Below are positions 15,606 through 25,651 of a DNA stretch of 64,000 nucleotides, piece by piece. The translations under genes and the position numbers were made by a program. Source of the DNA: CAMYLY01 sp036397755 (GTDB taxonomy: Bacteria; Gemmatimonadota; Gemmatimonadetes; Gemmatimonadales; GWC2-71-9). Numbering within the stretch: position 1 is the stretch's first letter; each line of letters begins with the position of its first letter. The stretch spans positions 36,737 through 100,736 of the forward strand of contig DASWII010000072.1 of assembly GCA_036397755.1 (NCBI GenBank). Direction: 5' to 3'. The notes under the pieces were generated by a model. That model was given only the letters and a program-made list of their open reading frames with translations, did no database searches and was not told the DNA's origin.

Positions 15606-18600
15606 TCAGTACCGGATCTCCCAGAAGACGTCCAACCCAAATTGATAACGGAGGGTCGTCTCGCTCGCGAACGACTGGCATCGCCGCGCCGGATCGATGC
15701 TCGCGGCGAGCATCCATCGACCGCTCAGGCGGTACTCCAGACTCGCTCCGATATCGAATTGCGTCGTCTGGCGGGTGCAGATCAGCGGCGTTGCGCTCAG
15801 AAACGCCGGACGTCCAAAGATGAGGAACTGCTTCCCAAAATCCCCTTCCACCCCGAGGGCTTGGCCCCCCCCCGACGGTCGAATTTGCGCATAGTCGAGG
15901 GGGATGCCCCAATCGGCGATGAGGGCCGTGCCCAGCTCCCCGGTCAGCGTGCCCACGACCTCATCGGCCACCGATTGCGCGGTAAGCCAGTCTTGGCGGG
16001 ACTGCACGGTCGGGGATCCAAACAACAAGTACGAGATGATCTCGGTGTCGGAGAGCGGGGGGGTGACGTCGCTCGTCAGCGTCAGCTTGGGCTCATACAC
16101 CGTCCCGCCGATGTGGACGGACACCGTCACCGGATCGCCGCGGCGAGACCGCACGACATGCTGCGCCTCGATGTCGAGCCCGGCGTTCAGGTCCGTGGTG
16201 CCGAAGTAGCGAACCCGCCCGCGCGTCACCGTGAACTCGCGATTGAACGCGGGCATCAACTCGAGGCGGTACGACCCTCGTGGGGTTTCGAGCTCCCCGT
16301 TCAGCACGAACTGGTCGCCCGCACGGTCCACGGTGAGCCGCCCAGCCAACTGGATGTTGGCCTCGCGCGATCGGAGCCAGGTCTCCCGCGACATCTCGAG
16401 CTCCAGGCCGGTCACGCGAAGGCTCTCCAGCAGCCGCACCTCGAGCGTCGTGCCCAAGCCCCCCTGCTGGATTTCGAGCGTGTCCACGAAGTCGCGCAGC
16501 AGGGGATCGTCGAGATCCAAGACGTCCTTGTCGAGCAGATCCGCGAAGTACAGCACCCCGCGCGTGACCGTGGCGCGTCCGCGCAAGGTGGCGCCGATGG
16601 CCGGCCCGGTCAGCGTCACATCGCCGGAAGCCGCCAGCGTGAGGAAGTCCGGCCGGTCCAGGATGCGGAATTCCTCGGCGTGGACGGCAAGATCCAGCAC
16701 CGGACGGCTCAGTTCCTCGAGCCGCACGTACCCCTGGACACGCGCGGTCCCTCGGCCACTCCGGAGACTGAGCGACCGCACGTGAATGGTGTCTCCCACC
16801 AGCCGCAATTCGCCATTCAGGTTCTCATAGCGCACCCCGAGCGCTGGAAACTCGGCTGAGGCGTCCCGCAGGGCGAGCGCCCCGGTCAGTTGGGGATCCT
16901 CCCACGTGCCCGTGAGCCCCAAGTCCGCATCGAAGGTCCCCGCCATGCGACGCACTTGTGGCGTGACGAGGTTCAGCAATGCGAGATCGACGCTGTCCGC
17001 CCGCGTCACCATGGTGATTGGCCCCGGCAGCCGACGCCGCACAGCGCCAACGAGTGCCAGGTCGATGGGGAGGGCCACCTCAACGCGCAAGATGGACTCG
17101 CCCAGTCGCAATGCTTCGACGGTACCAGTCAGCCGCCGCTCCTCGTAATGCAGCACACCGGTCATCTGCGGCGCCGTGACCATCCCAAAGGATGCGTTGC
17201 GCAATCCCACCATGCTCTCGATCACCGGGTCGCGCGCCGTTCCCCGCAACGTGAACGTCCCACCTAACGAACCCGCGACGGAGCCGTAGCCACGCCCCAG
17301 CAGAAGCCACAGGTCCGCGATCGCAACGGACTCCACGGACGCCGAAAAGTCGCCGGGTCCTCGGAAAGGCAGCCGCCCGCCGGCGACGATCCTCCCGACG
17401 CCCGAGTCGTTCACGGCTTCGAATCCGAGCACCGTCAGTCCGGTCTCGTCCCACGTGGCGGTGGCTGGACCGATGCGCCACGTACTCGCCACGAGCGCAG
17501 CCGACGCCGAATCCACCATGAGTCGTGTGCGGTCCTCGACCCGCTGCCAGCTCCCGCCAGCCGCGATGTACGCGTCTTTCCAGAGTCTACCCGTGCCGGT
17601 CCAGCCGAGCGAGTCGGTTCGCCCATGCGCCCGGAACTCGAGGGAATCCACCGTCATCCGTCCCACGAATGCGGAGCCCACCATCGCCTGCATGTCCAAC
17701 ATCCTCGAGCCGCCCACATAGGACAGCGAGCCTCGTGCGGCGGCGATGGTCAGGTCCGCCCGCCGCACGTGGGCAACCGTCACGTCCGCGATGATTCCCG
17801 GTGCCGTGACGGCTCCGGTGAGCGTTCCCGCCACACGAAGGCGACCGGATGGGGGCAGCGAGTCGGTCGCCTGCAGCGGCCCGAGAACGCCCGCCACCCA
17901 CTCCTCGAGGATGCCGAGTGAGTCGGTCTCCGCCACGAACCGAAGCCTCGTGTCCGCCGTCGCGCCGCGCCCGAGCACACCCGCTGCATGGATGGCCCAG
18001 TGGTAGCCGCCCACGCGCAGCGTATCCACCACGAGTTGATCGGCGTGCAGGTCCACCTCCGCAACGAGTGAATCCACCGGTGCGCCACGGAGCGAGGAGG
18101 GACCCAGTCCCACGGCCGCCCGCAACTCGAGGTCGGTCGAATCACGCCACCACCCTGCGAGCGTGGCGGCTCCGGTCATCCGGGTCGTCGCGGCGCCGAG
18201 CCGCAGCACGGACAGGTCGAGGTCGCCCACCACGACGTCGAGCCGATGAGCGCCCAGTGCGTCGTCCCCGAAGAACAGTGGTCCCGTCGCGCGAACACGA
18301 CCTACCGCTCCCGACACATCGGCGTCAAGCTCAAGGGAGTCCAACAACCCTGCTACCGCCACCCGGCCGGCGACGGCGCTCCGCAGCGCAGCTTTGGGAA
18401 ACGTCGACGCCAATCCCTCCAGTCGAAGCGAGTCGAAATCCAGCGCCGCCCAGAGTCCGACCAGCTCACCGGTGGCGTCGATACCGAGAGTGCCGGTCGC
18501 CTCGCTGGCCGGGAGGGGGAGGTCCGCGTGGCGGAGGAAGCCCTCGTACCGCGCTTCCCGCCACGGGCCGTCGAGCACGCCCTCGCCCTGCACTCGGCCC

Positions 18601-19946
18601 ACGAGCAGAATGGCGGGGACGAGGCGCGCCACGCTGGCAAGACTTAGGTCCACCTGCGCGAGCCGGAAGTCGTGGAACACGAAATCGCCGGGAACGCCCA
18701 CGGAGACTGTACCCGCTCCTCGGACTTCGCTCCACGGCCAGCCCGGAACCAGCGAGTCCCGGAACGCCGCGTCGATGCTGAGCCGCAGGCGATCTTGCGG
18801 GCCGGCGGCGCGCACGTGACCGGTGATGCGACCCGCGATGGGGAGGGTGTCGAGCAAGTGGCGTACGTACTCCAAATCGAAATGGTTGAGCCGCAGGTCG
18901 GTGCCGCGCTGTTCCCACCGGCTCCCTGGACCGAGGTGCAGACCCAATCGCCCGCTCACCGAGCCACCACCACCGACTCCCTCCAACTGCAACGAATCCG
19001 CGTCCACGATGAGTTCGTCACCCGCAACCGATTCCACGCGCACCACACCAGCCCCGACCAGCCCGCGCGGCAGCGTTGCCACGAGTCCGTGAAGATCGTC
19101 CGTGCCAAACCTCGTGGCCCGGCCGTCGAGCGCCAACATAACAGTGTCGCGGGGCCACGTGACGGTACCGTGCACCGTCGCTTCGGTCGTCGGGAGCACG
19201 ACTCGGGACAGTGCGAATACGACCGAATCGGGCCACAGGTCGACGTCGCCGGTCGCATCATGCAGCGCTATCGCGGGGTCCGACACGTGCGCCCGCATCG
19301 AGGCTATCTCAAATCGCATCGGCCCGGCCGGCGCTGCCGGGGCGCTGACCAGAACGAACGGCAGGCGCGCGTCCACCGCATCGATGGTCCGCACGCGGAG
19401 AGGACCCAGCGGGCCCGGCTCGACGCGCGCCGTGCTGCCCGCCGGTCCGGCCGGCGTGCGGATCGTCACGCGGGCGTTTGCGAGGGTCACCTGACGAAAC
19501 GCGAGCAGCAGCGGTCGACCCGGCGAGGTACCGGGTGTCGGGCTGGGTGACCCGAGCGTCACCACGAGCGTGAACGGTTCGCCCGGCGCTGTCTGCGTGA
19601 GGTTCAGGTCCACGTCCCGCAGAGCGAGTCTCCCCAACACCAGCCGACCCGACAGCATGTCACGGAGCCCGTAGCGCAGTTCCATGTGCCCAACCGTGAG
19701 GACCACTTGGCCGTCCGGATCCCGCACCTCAAGACCCGCGACGGTGAGCCCTTGCCACGGGGACCCGTCGACGTCTGCCAGGGTCACCGCACCACGGATG
19801 CGTCTGTTGAGTTCGCGCAAAGCCGAACCCACGAGCACCGCGCGCCCGGCCTCGGTGCCGAGCATGGCCCCCGTGATCCCGAGCAGCGAGCTGCCACCTC
19901 CAACGACCGTCAGCGCGGCCGCCGCCACAATGGAGCGCACGCGCAT
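15606..19946 (-). CDS. TamB-like translocation and assembly module protein
   Basis: The 1446-residue protein has an N-terminal membrane anchor (about 5-30) and then a very long, repetitive beta-strand region of the AsmA/TamB type. It ends in the DUF490 domain, visible in TRGRVRYFGTTDLNAGLDIE, TVSVHIGGTVYEPKLTLTS and LSDTEIISYLLFG. TamB spans the periplasm and works with the Omp85 protein TamA in moving lipids or proteins to the outer membrane. Its ATG overlaps the stop of the upstream Omp85 gene, the classical tamA-tamB order. The long low-complexity region produces large shadow frames on the plus strand, which were ignored. Confidence 0.88.
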   Translation of the reverse strand: MRVRSIVAAAALTVVGGGSSLLGITGAMLGTEAGRAVLVGSALRELNRRIRGAVTLADVDGSPWQGLTVAGLEVRDPDGQVVLTVGHMELRYGLRDMLSGRLVLGRLALRDVDLNLTQTAPGEPFTLVVTLGSPSPTPGTSPGRPLLLAFRQVTLANARVTIRTPAGPAGSTARVEPGPLGPLRVRTIDAVDARLPFVLVSAPAAPAGPMRFEIASMRAHVSDPAIALHDATGDVDLWPDSVVFALSRVVLPTTEATVHGTVTWPRDTVMLALDGRATRFGTDDLHGLVATLPRGLVGAGVVRVESVAGDELIVDADSLQLEGVGGGGSVSGRLGLHLGPGSRWEQRGTDLRLNHFDLEYVRHLLDTLPIAGRITGHVRAAGPQDRLRLSIDAAFRDSLVPGWPWSEVRGAGTVSVGVPGDFVFHDFRLAQVDLSLASVARLVPAILLVGRVQGEGVLDGPWREARYEGFLRHADLPLPASEATGTLGIDATGELVGLWAALDFDSLRLEGLASTFPKAALRSAVAGRVAVAGLLDSLELDADVSGAVGRVRATGPLFFGDDALGAHRLDVVVGDLDLSVLRLGAATTRMTGAATLAGWWRDSTDLELRAAVGLGPSSLRGAPVDSLVAEVDLHADQLVVDTLRVGGYHWAIHAAGVLGRGATADTRLRFVAETDSLGILEEWVAGVLGPLQATDSLPPSGRLRVAGTLTGAVTAPGIIADVTVAHVRRADLTIAAARGSLSYVGGSRMLDMQAMVGSAFVGRMTVDSLEFRAHGRTDSLGWTGTGRLWKDAYIAAGGSWQRVEDRTRLMVDSASAALVASTWRIGPATATWDETGLTVLGFEAVNDSGVGRIVAGGRLPFRGPGDFSASVESVAIADLWLLLGRGYGSVAGSLGGTFTLRGTARDPVIESMVGLRNASFGMVTAPQMTGVLHYEERRLTGTVEALRLGESILRVEVALPIDLALVGAVRRRLPGPITMVTRADSVDLALLNLVTPQVRRMAGTFDADLGLTGTWEDPQLTGALALRDASAEFPALGVRYENLNGELRLVGDTIHVRSLSLRSGRGTARVQGYVRLEELSRPVLDLAVHAEEFRILDRPDFLTLAASGDVTLTGPAIGATLRGRATVTRGVLYFADLLDKDVLDLDDPLLRDFVDTLEIQQGGLGTTLEVRLLESLRVTGLELEMSRETWLRSREANIQLAGRLTVDRAGDQFVLNGELETPRGSYRLELMPAFNREFTVTRGRVRYFGTTDLNAGLDIEAQHVVRSRRGDPVTVSVHIGGTVYEPKLTLTSDVTPPLSDTEIISYLLFGSPTVQSRQDWLTAQSVADEVVGTLTGELGTALIADWGIPLDYAQIRPSGGGQALGVEGDFGKQFLIFGRPAFLSATPLICTRQTTQFDIGASLEYRLSGRWMLAASIDPARRCQSFASETTLRYQFGLDVFWEIRY

Positions 19947-22096
19947 CAGAACGCCTGCCCAATGGAGAAGTGAATGCGGAGGTGTCCGAACACACCGCCG
20001 CCGGCCGGCGTGTACAAACCGTCCCCGGGTTGCGGAACCAACTCCAGGACGTTGCCGGACTGCCGGAACAGGCGTCCCGGAGTCGGGCCATACCGGCTGT
20101 AGGCCACGTCGAGGCGCACGGGTCCGAGCGGTGAATCGACCCGCAGTCCCGCGCCCGGGGTCACGCGGAGCTTGTCCACCGACAGCGCATTGCGGCCGTT
20201 CGCGAACACCTGTCCTGCATCGATGAACACCGCGCCCGAGAGCCGCCCGCCGATGGGAAACCGGTATTCAGCGTTCACGTACATCACCCCATTGCCGCCG
20301 ACCGGGGACGTGCGAACGATGCTGTCCACGGTGCCGTTCGGATCCAGGTCAACGCGTTCGAGCACATGCACCACTGGTCCCAAGCCGTTCTGCGCGAATC
20401 CCCGCACCGTCGTGGCGCCCCCGGCATAGAACCGCTCTTCGGGCGGCGCGATCCGCCCGCCACCGCCGAAGAATGTGAGAAACGGCACGGTCTGCGCCCC
20501 GACGTGCACGCGCCACGAGAAGGTGTGTCCGCGGGCAATGCGATGGTATCGAGCGAACTCGACCGACCCCTTGAGAAATTGGCTCAAGGAGTCGGACCCG
20601 ATGCCCTTATCGGAAAACGCGACGTGCGCCCGCAGCACCATGCCCCGGGTCGGGTCGAACAGCGAGTTTCGCGTATCGCGGACGAACGCCAGCGCGATGC
20701 GGGAAGTAATGCGGGGCGCATTGAACACCGTGTCCCCCACGGAACATACGTTGAAGAACGCGCATTGCTTGGCGGGATCGGTGGAGGTTCGGCCCTTGGC
20801 CAACGCATACGAGAGCGTAAGCGCGGTTTGCGGCCCCAGCTGACGCGTGACCGACAGGTCGGTACCGATCGCGTCACGGCGGTAGACCTGAAACTCGCTT
20901 TGGCGCTCCGCGAACACCGACACCGTGGCGCTGGTGCGGCGCCAGATGAAATACGGCTGCGTCAGACTCACGCTCACGTTGTAGTTCAACGTGAGCAACT
21001 CGGGAAGGTCGTCAGCGAGAGCCGAGCAGATGACCTTGTTTTCCAGCCCGCCCGAGCCGCCGACGCCAATGCGCGACAGACGTCCGCTCACCAACGCCTG
21101 GCGCCCGCCACCCAGGAAGTTGTTCAGCCCCCACTGGCCGGTGGTCCGAAAACAGTCGGTCGTGCCATACCCCGCCCCCAGGCGCAGCCGGTGCAGAGGA
21201 GCTTCCGACACGCGAACCCGGAGCCGCACCAGCGAGTCCGGCGGTGGAATCGAATCCCACAGGACGACGTTGACATTGTTGTACACGTTTGAGCGATACA
21301 GATCCAACTGGCTCGCGTAGATGTCGCGCTCCCGATAAATCTGGCCGGGCTGGACCAGCAGGCGCCTTCGCACCGCCTCCGGCGGAATCTTCTCCGCGCC
21401 CACCACCACCACCTCGCCGATGCGAGAGCGCTGCCCGGGATCGACCACGAACCGCACCTGGGCGGTCCGCGCGACCCGGTCCTCATCGAAATTCGTATAG
21501 ATCTCCGCGAACGGATGTCCCACATCCGCCAGAGCCGCACGCAGCGTGTCACCCGACGCGCGCAGCCGCAGCCGGTCGAAGGGCCGGCCTTCCCGCAGCG
21601 GCAGTCGATCCACCACCCTGCCGGGCACCCGCGCCCCCTCCAGGCCCTCGACCGTCAGGCTGGTGACGACAATCGGGGCACCCTCGACGATCTCGAACCG
21701 AATCCACACGCCCGAGTTCGCTTCCGTCACGCTCGCATCGACTTGCGCGTCGAGAAAACCGCTTTGTCGGTACAAGGTTCGAACCCGAATGACGTCGCGA
21801 CGCAACTCGGTCTCGTTGAAGAAGCGCTTTTCCCCGAGGCCGATGAACCGCAGGCCGAACGACTGCGACGTGGCAATGGCGTTGCGCAACACCGACTCGT
21901 CGATGGATTCGTTCCCCTCGAACTGCACCCGGCGAACCTCGAGCGGTTCATTGAGGGGTGCATCCTGCGCGCGAAGCACACCGCTCAGGATCGCGAGCAC
22001 GAGCGCGACATGTTTGACGGCCCGCCACGGAGCGCGTAGCTTCGCCCCGGCGACAGGTCGCGCGTTCGCTTCGACCGTCGCGATGGGAGGGATCAT
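19946..22096 (-). CDS. Omp85-family outer membrane assembly protein (TamA/BamA-like)
   Basis: The 716-residue protein has a signal peptide (about 30-45, VALVLAILSGVLRAQ) and periplasmic POTRA repeats (VRRVQFEGNESIDESVL, VTSLTVEGLEGARVP, then SRIGEVVVVGAEKIP). A 16-strand beta barrel ends in phenylalanine (HFSIGQAF), the usual outer-membrane signal; FFGGGGRIAPPEERFYAGG and TTVRGFAQNGLG match the conserved Omp85 barrel segments. The ATG at 22096 was chosen because the frame further up runs into dacB. Pairing with the TamB-like gene favours TamA over BamA. Confidence 0.87.
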   Translation of the reverse strand: MIPPIATVEANARPVAGAKLRAPWRAVKHVALVLAILSGVLRAQDAPLNEPLEVRRVQFEGNESIDESVLRNAIATSQSFGLRFIGLGEKRFFNETELRRDVIRVRTLYRQSGFLDAQVDASVTEANSGVWIRFEIVEGAPIVVTSLTVEGLEGARVPGRVVDRLPLREGRPFDRLRLRASGDTLRAALADVGHPFAEIYTNFDEDRVARTAQVRFVVDPGQRSRIGEVVVVGAEKIPPEAVRRRLLVQPGQIYRERDIYASQLDLYRSNVYNNVNVVLWDSIPPPDSLVRLRVRVSEAPLHRLRLGAGYGTTDCFRTTGQWGLNNFLGGGRQALVSGRLSRIGVGGSGGLENKVICSALADDLPELLTLNYNVSVSLTQPYFIWRRTSATVSVFAERQSEFQVYRRDAIGTDLSVTRQLGPQTALTLSYALAKGRTSTDPAKQCAFFNVCSVGDTVFNAPRITSRIALAFVRDTRNSLFDPTRGMVLRAHVAFSDKGIGSDSLSQFLKGSVEFARYHRIARGHTFSWRVHVGAQTVPFLTFFGGGGRIAPPEERFYAGGATTVRGFAQNGLGPVVHVLERVDLDPNGTVDSIVRTSPVGGNGVMYVNAEYRFPIGGRLSGAVFIDAGQVFANGRNALSVDKLRVTPGAGLRVDSPLGPVRLDVAYSRYGPTPGRLFRQSGNVLELVPQPGDGLYTPAGGGVFGHLRIHFSIGQAF

Positions 22097-22128
22097 ACCG
22101 GATGGCGCCTCATCGGATCTTCCGCTCC

Positions 22129-23598
22129 ATGCGCATCTCTCTCCTACTGGCCTGGATGCTAGCGGGTTCCGCAAACGCGCAGGTCCAGGCGAACGATCGC
22201 ATCGCAGCACTGCTCGATCGCGCCCCCTTTGACCACGCCTTGTGGGGCGTGCTCGTCGTGGATGACCATGGCGACGTGGTGTTCGCGCGCAACGCGGATC
22301 GTCTCTTCACGCCCGCCTCCACCAGCAAGTTGATCGTCTCTGCCGCGGCAAGCGCCCTCCTGAGACCGCGCTTCACGGTCACGACCACCGTCTACGGCAG
22401 CGGGACGTTCGACTCCGGCGTCCTGCGGGGCGACCTGATCGTGTATGGCCGAGGGGACCCGACCTTCAGTGCGCATTGCTATGCCACCGCCACCCCACCG
22501 GCGGGAGCCTGCGATTCGCTCTGGACCCGCATGGGTGCGCTGGCCGAAACGCTGGCTCGGCGCGGGCTGCGTCACGTCACCGGAGCGATCGTGGGAGATG
22601 GCAGCTATTTCGAGCCTCAACTCCTCCACCCCGCGTGGCAGATGTACGATGTGAACTGGCACTACGCTGCGCCCGTTTCGGCGCTCGGCTTCAACGACAA
22701 CAGTGTGAATGTAATCTGGAGTCCTGGCCCTTCCCCCGACGCCCCGGCACGAATCCGCTTCGAGCCCGATCTCGCCGCGTTCACGTTCGAGAACCGAACC
22801 ACGACCGTCGAGGCCGGAGGCGAGTCCACGATCGACTTCTACCGGAAGCCGGGAACCATGCAGCTGTGGGCGGAGGGCACCGTGGCACGCGGAGCGCGCG
22901 AACGCACGGAGTATTTCGCGCTGCCCGATCCGAACCTGTATTTCGTGCAGGCGCTCCGTGCCGCGCTCCGTGCGCGCGGCATCAGTATCGCGGGGCCCGA
23001 CGAGTCGGCGACCGGCGCGGGGCGCGTGTGTGCGGATTGCGTGGTGCTGGCGGAGTTCGACTCGCGGCCCGTGGAGGACTGGGTGTATGCGATCCTCAAC
23101 ACGAGCGAGAACGGGTTCTCGGAAATGCTCCTGAAGGTCTTGGGGCGCGAGTTACGGGGTGAGGGTTCGTGGGAGGCGGGACTCGAAGTCGAACGCGCGT
23201 TCCTGGTCGACTCGGTGGGGATCGACCCAACCCACTTCGCGCTCGCTGACGGATCGGGACTCGCCAGGCAGAACCTGCTGAGCCCGCGAGCCCTCGTGCA
23301 GCTGCTGCGGTTCATGCGCGATCACCCCAACGGCGCGGCGTTTCATACCGGCCTCGCCGTCGGCGGAGCGTCGGGCACCCTCTCCGGTCGATTCCGCGAC
23401 GCCACCATGCCGGGTCGCGTGGTCGCCAAGACCGGATCGATCGACCAAGCGAACACGTTGGCGGGTTACGTGGAACAGCCGAACGGACGGCATCTGACGT
23501 TCGCCATCATGTTGAACCATCATACCGCGAGTTTCAGAGCAGCGGTGAACCGCATCGACGCTATCGTGCGGGAGGCAGCGCAGTCGTACCCCTTCTAG
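22129..23598 (+). CDS. dacB: D-alanyl-D-alanine carboxypeptidase/endopeptidase (PBP4, S13 family)
   Basis: This is a periplasmic penicillin-binding protein that trims or cleaves peptidoglycan cross-links. The 489-residue product has a clean signal peptide from ATG 22129 (MRISLLLAWMLAGSANAQ). An ATG at 22102 would add nine residues before it. Catalytic motifs are present: STSK (64-67, nucleophile Ser and Lys), SEN in NTSENGFSEML, and KTGS in VVAKTGSIDQ. The large insertion typical of S13 enzymes lies after the SxxK motif. Its start lies only 32 bases from that of the divergent tamA-like gene, and its 3' end overlaps the convergent fpr gene by 38 bases. Confidence 0.94.
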   Translation: MRISLLLAWMLAGSANAQVQANDRIAALLDRAPFDHALWGVLVVDDHGDVVFARNADRLFTPASTSKLIVSAAASALLRPRFTVTTTVYGSGTFDSGVLRGDLIVYGRGDPTFSAHCYATATPPAGACDSLWTRMGALAETLARRGLRHVTGAIVGDGSYFEPQLLHPAWQMYDVNWHYAAPVSALGFNDNSVNVIWSPGPSPDAPARIRFEPDLAAFTFENRTTTVEAGGESTIDFYRKPGTMQLWAEGTVARGARERTEYFALPDPNLYFVQALRAALRARGISIAGPDESATGAGRVCADCVVLAEFDSRPVEDWVYAILNTSENGFSEMLLKVLGRELRGEGSWEAGLEVERAFLVDSVGIDPTHFALADGSGLARQNLLSPRALVQLLRFMRDHPNGAAFHTGLAVGGASGTLSGRFRDATMPGRVVAKTGSIDQANTLAGYVEQPNGRHLTFAIMLNHHTASFRAAVNRIDAIVREAAQSYPF

Positions 23599-24994
23599 TG
23601 TCGCGCCCCAATACGGCCGCGACGTCCGCGGCGCTGGTCAGCTTGGCGCGCGAGCGGCCCTGGGCTTCCCCGCGTTCACGCTCAACCGCGTCCAAACGCT
23701 TCCAGTCCCGGTAGGAGATCCACGCCGCCTGCCGTTGCGCGAGGAGCCCAAGCACCGCGTCGTCGGAGGCACCGCCCTCGAGCGATAGCGACCGTCCGCT
23801 GCCGATATCCTCGAGCAACGCGGCGACCGTCTCACCCGCATCGGGTTTGTTGGTGCCGATGACCCCGGACGGGCCGCGCTTGATCCACCCGGCCACGTAG
23901 AGACCCGGCACCGCCGTGCCCGCCTCCATGACCCTACCGCCATCGTTCGGCACTATCCCGTGTCGCTCATCGAACGGCAATCCGGGAATCGCCACGCCGC
24001 GGTACCCAACCGACCGGAACACCAGGTCCACCGGCAACTCCTCCACGCGTGCCGTCGCGCGCGGCCGGAGCGTACCGTCGCCGGTTCGATAGAGTTCGTT
24101 TTGGACGATGCGCATACTACGAACCTGACCGTCCACTCCCACCAGCGCCGTGGGCGAGGCGAGAAACCGCAACGTCAAAGTGCGCGGCTTGTCGGCGACC
24201 CTCCGCCCGGCAAACCCCTGAAGGATCTCGACCTTTTTGCGCTGCGCACGATCGTCACTGCGTTCCAAGTCTTCCCGACTCAATGGATCGAGCACGACCT
24301 CGTTCGGGAGCACCCGGACACCAGCTGCCTCGAGCTCCCCGAGCTCCTTGACCTCGGCGTTCGTAAACGCCGCCTGGAGCGGCCCGCGCCGCCCCAGGAT
24401 GTACACCTCGCGCACGGCGCTCCGCCGCAACGCCTCCAAGGCGTACTCGGCAATATCCGTCCGCGCCAGCTCCTCGGACGTGCGGCACAGAATGCGCGCG
24501 ACGTCCACGGCCACGTTGCCCACGCCGACCACCGCCACGCGCTCCGCCGAGAGATCGAAGGTGCGGTCGACGAAATCCGGGTGACCATTGTACCACGCAA
24601 CGAACTCCGTGGCCGCGTGACTTCCCGACAACTCCTCGCCGGGGATTCCCATGGCGCGGTCCGTCTGCGCACCGGTGGCGAAGCACAGCGCGTGGTAGCG
24701 GGCAGCCAACTCGTCCACCGTGACATGACGGCCCACCTCGACATTGCCGAAGAACCGGAACTCCGGGCGCTCGGCAAGCCGTTCGTACACGCGGATCACA
24801 CTCTTGATCTTCTCGTGATCCGGCGCGACGCCGTAGCGCACCAGCCCGAACGGCATCGGCAACCGTTCGAACATGTCCACGCGCACCGACAGCTCCTTTG
24901 CGCGGAACAGGTGCTCGACGACGTAAAAGGCAGCGGGGCCCGATCCGATCACCCCAACCCGCAACGGGTGGTCGGCGCTTCCGGGTCGGGGCAC
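23561..24994 (-). CDS. Ferredoxin-NADP+ reductase, FprA/adrenodoxin-reductase type
   Basis: The 477-residue flavoprotein moves electrons between NADPH and ferredoxin. It shows the FAD Rossmann motif VGVIGSGPAAFYV, the family segment PFGLVRYGVAPDHEKIKSV, the NADP-binding VAVVGVGNVAVDVARIL, and the C-terminal GWIKRGPSGVIGTNKPDA. The frame is open 210 codons further up on the antisense of cobalamin adenosyltransferase. The GTG at 24994 was chosen because AAGGAG lies 6 bases before it and the protein then has the usual N-terminus. A C-terminal helical tail follows the core fold. Confidence 0.93.
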   Translation of the reverse strand: MPRPGSADHPLRVGVIGSGPAAFYVVEHLFRAKELSVRVDMFERLPMPFGLVRYGVAPDHEKIKSVIRVYERLAERPEFRFFGNVEVGRHVTVDELAARYHALCFATGAQTDRAMGIPGEELSGSHAATEFVAWYNGHPDFVDRTFDLSAERVAVVGVGNVAVDVARILCRTSEELARTDIAEYALEALRRSAVREVYILGRRGPLQAAFTNAEVKELGELEAAGVRVLPNEVVLDPLSREDLERSDDRAQRKKVEILQGFAGRRVADKPRTLTLRFLASPTALVGVDGQVRSMRIVQNELYRTGDGTLRPRATARVEELPVDLVFRSVGYRGVAIPGLPFDERHGIVPNDGGRVMEAGTAVPGLYVAGWIKRGPSGVIGTNKPDAGETVAALLEDIGSGRSLSLEGGASDDAVLGLLAQRQAAWISYRDWKRLDAVERERGEAQGRSRAKLTSAADVAAVLGRDTRRGTTALPPAR

Positions 24995-25105
24995 GGATCG
25001 CTCCTTAGGATGCGGGGAACAGACGGGACATGATAACAACGCGGGCCAACCGTCGAAACTTCGGGCCTGCTTTCCTCCGCGACGCACCGCTCGTACCTTC
25101 CCGTC

Positions 25106-25651
25106 GTGAAGATCTACACCAAGACCGGCGACGGAGGCGAAACCAGCCTCTTCGGCGGGCGCCGGGTGCCAAAGTCCGAGTTGCGCGTGGACGCGTATGG
25201 CGCCGTCGACGAACTCAACTCCCAGATCGGCGTGGTTCTGGCCACAAGACCGGTGGACCTCGCGGGCGATGTGCTCGCGGCCATCCAGCGCGATCTGTTC
25301 ACCATCGGTGCGTTGCTGGCAAGCCCCGAGCCCGACAGAGTCGCCAAGGCCCTGGCGAAGGCCGAGCTCACGCAAGATCACGTCGGGGCGCTCGAACGCG
25401 CGATCGATCGAGTCGAGGATGAACTCCCTGCGCTCACGTCGTTCGTCATCCCGGGGGGATCGCTCAAGGCCGCACACCTCCACGTCGCGCGGGCAGGCTG
25501 CCGACGGGCTGAGCGGGCGGTCGTGGCGCTGCACTCGACGGAGCCGGTCGAGTACCTGATCCTCCAGTATCTCAATCGGCTGTCGGATCTGCTGTTCGTG
25601 CTGGCCCGGCTGGCGAACCTCCATGCCGGCGAGCCCGATCGCACCTGGTGA
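25106..25651 (+). CDS. Cob(I)alamin adenosyltransferase, PduO type
   Basis: The 181-residue protein adenosylates cob(I)alamin to coenzyme B12. The N-terminal signature KIYTKTGDGGETSLFGG is the ATP-binding loop of PduO-type enzymes, and the late motif AGCRRAERAVVAL and LNRLSDLLFVLAR complete the family pattern. The GTG at 25106 is the start. The 3' end overlaps the phzF start. It implies use of B12 coenzyme, though no B12-dependent enzyme is encoded in this window. Confidence 0.93.
   Translation: MKIYTKTGDGGETSLFGGRRVPKSELRVDAYGAVDELNSQIGVVLATRPVDLAGDVLAAIQRDLFTIGALLASPEPDRVAKALAKAELTQDHVGALERAIDRVEDELPALTSFVIPGGSLKAAHLHVARAGCRRAERAVVALHSTEPVEYLILQYLNRLSDLLFVLARLANLHAGEPDRTW

Noticed and set aside
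25025..25624. Extension of the ferredoxin-NADP reductase frame over the cobalamin adenosyltransferase gene
   Set aside because: The reductase has a strong ribosome site and normal N-terminus at 24994; the extension is antisense to a clearly real gene.
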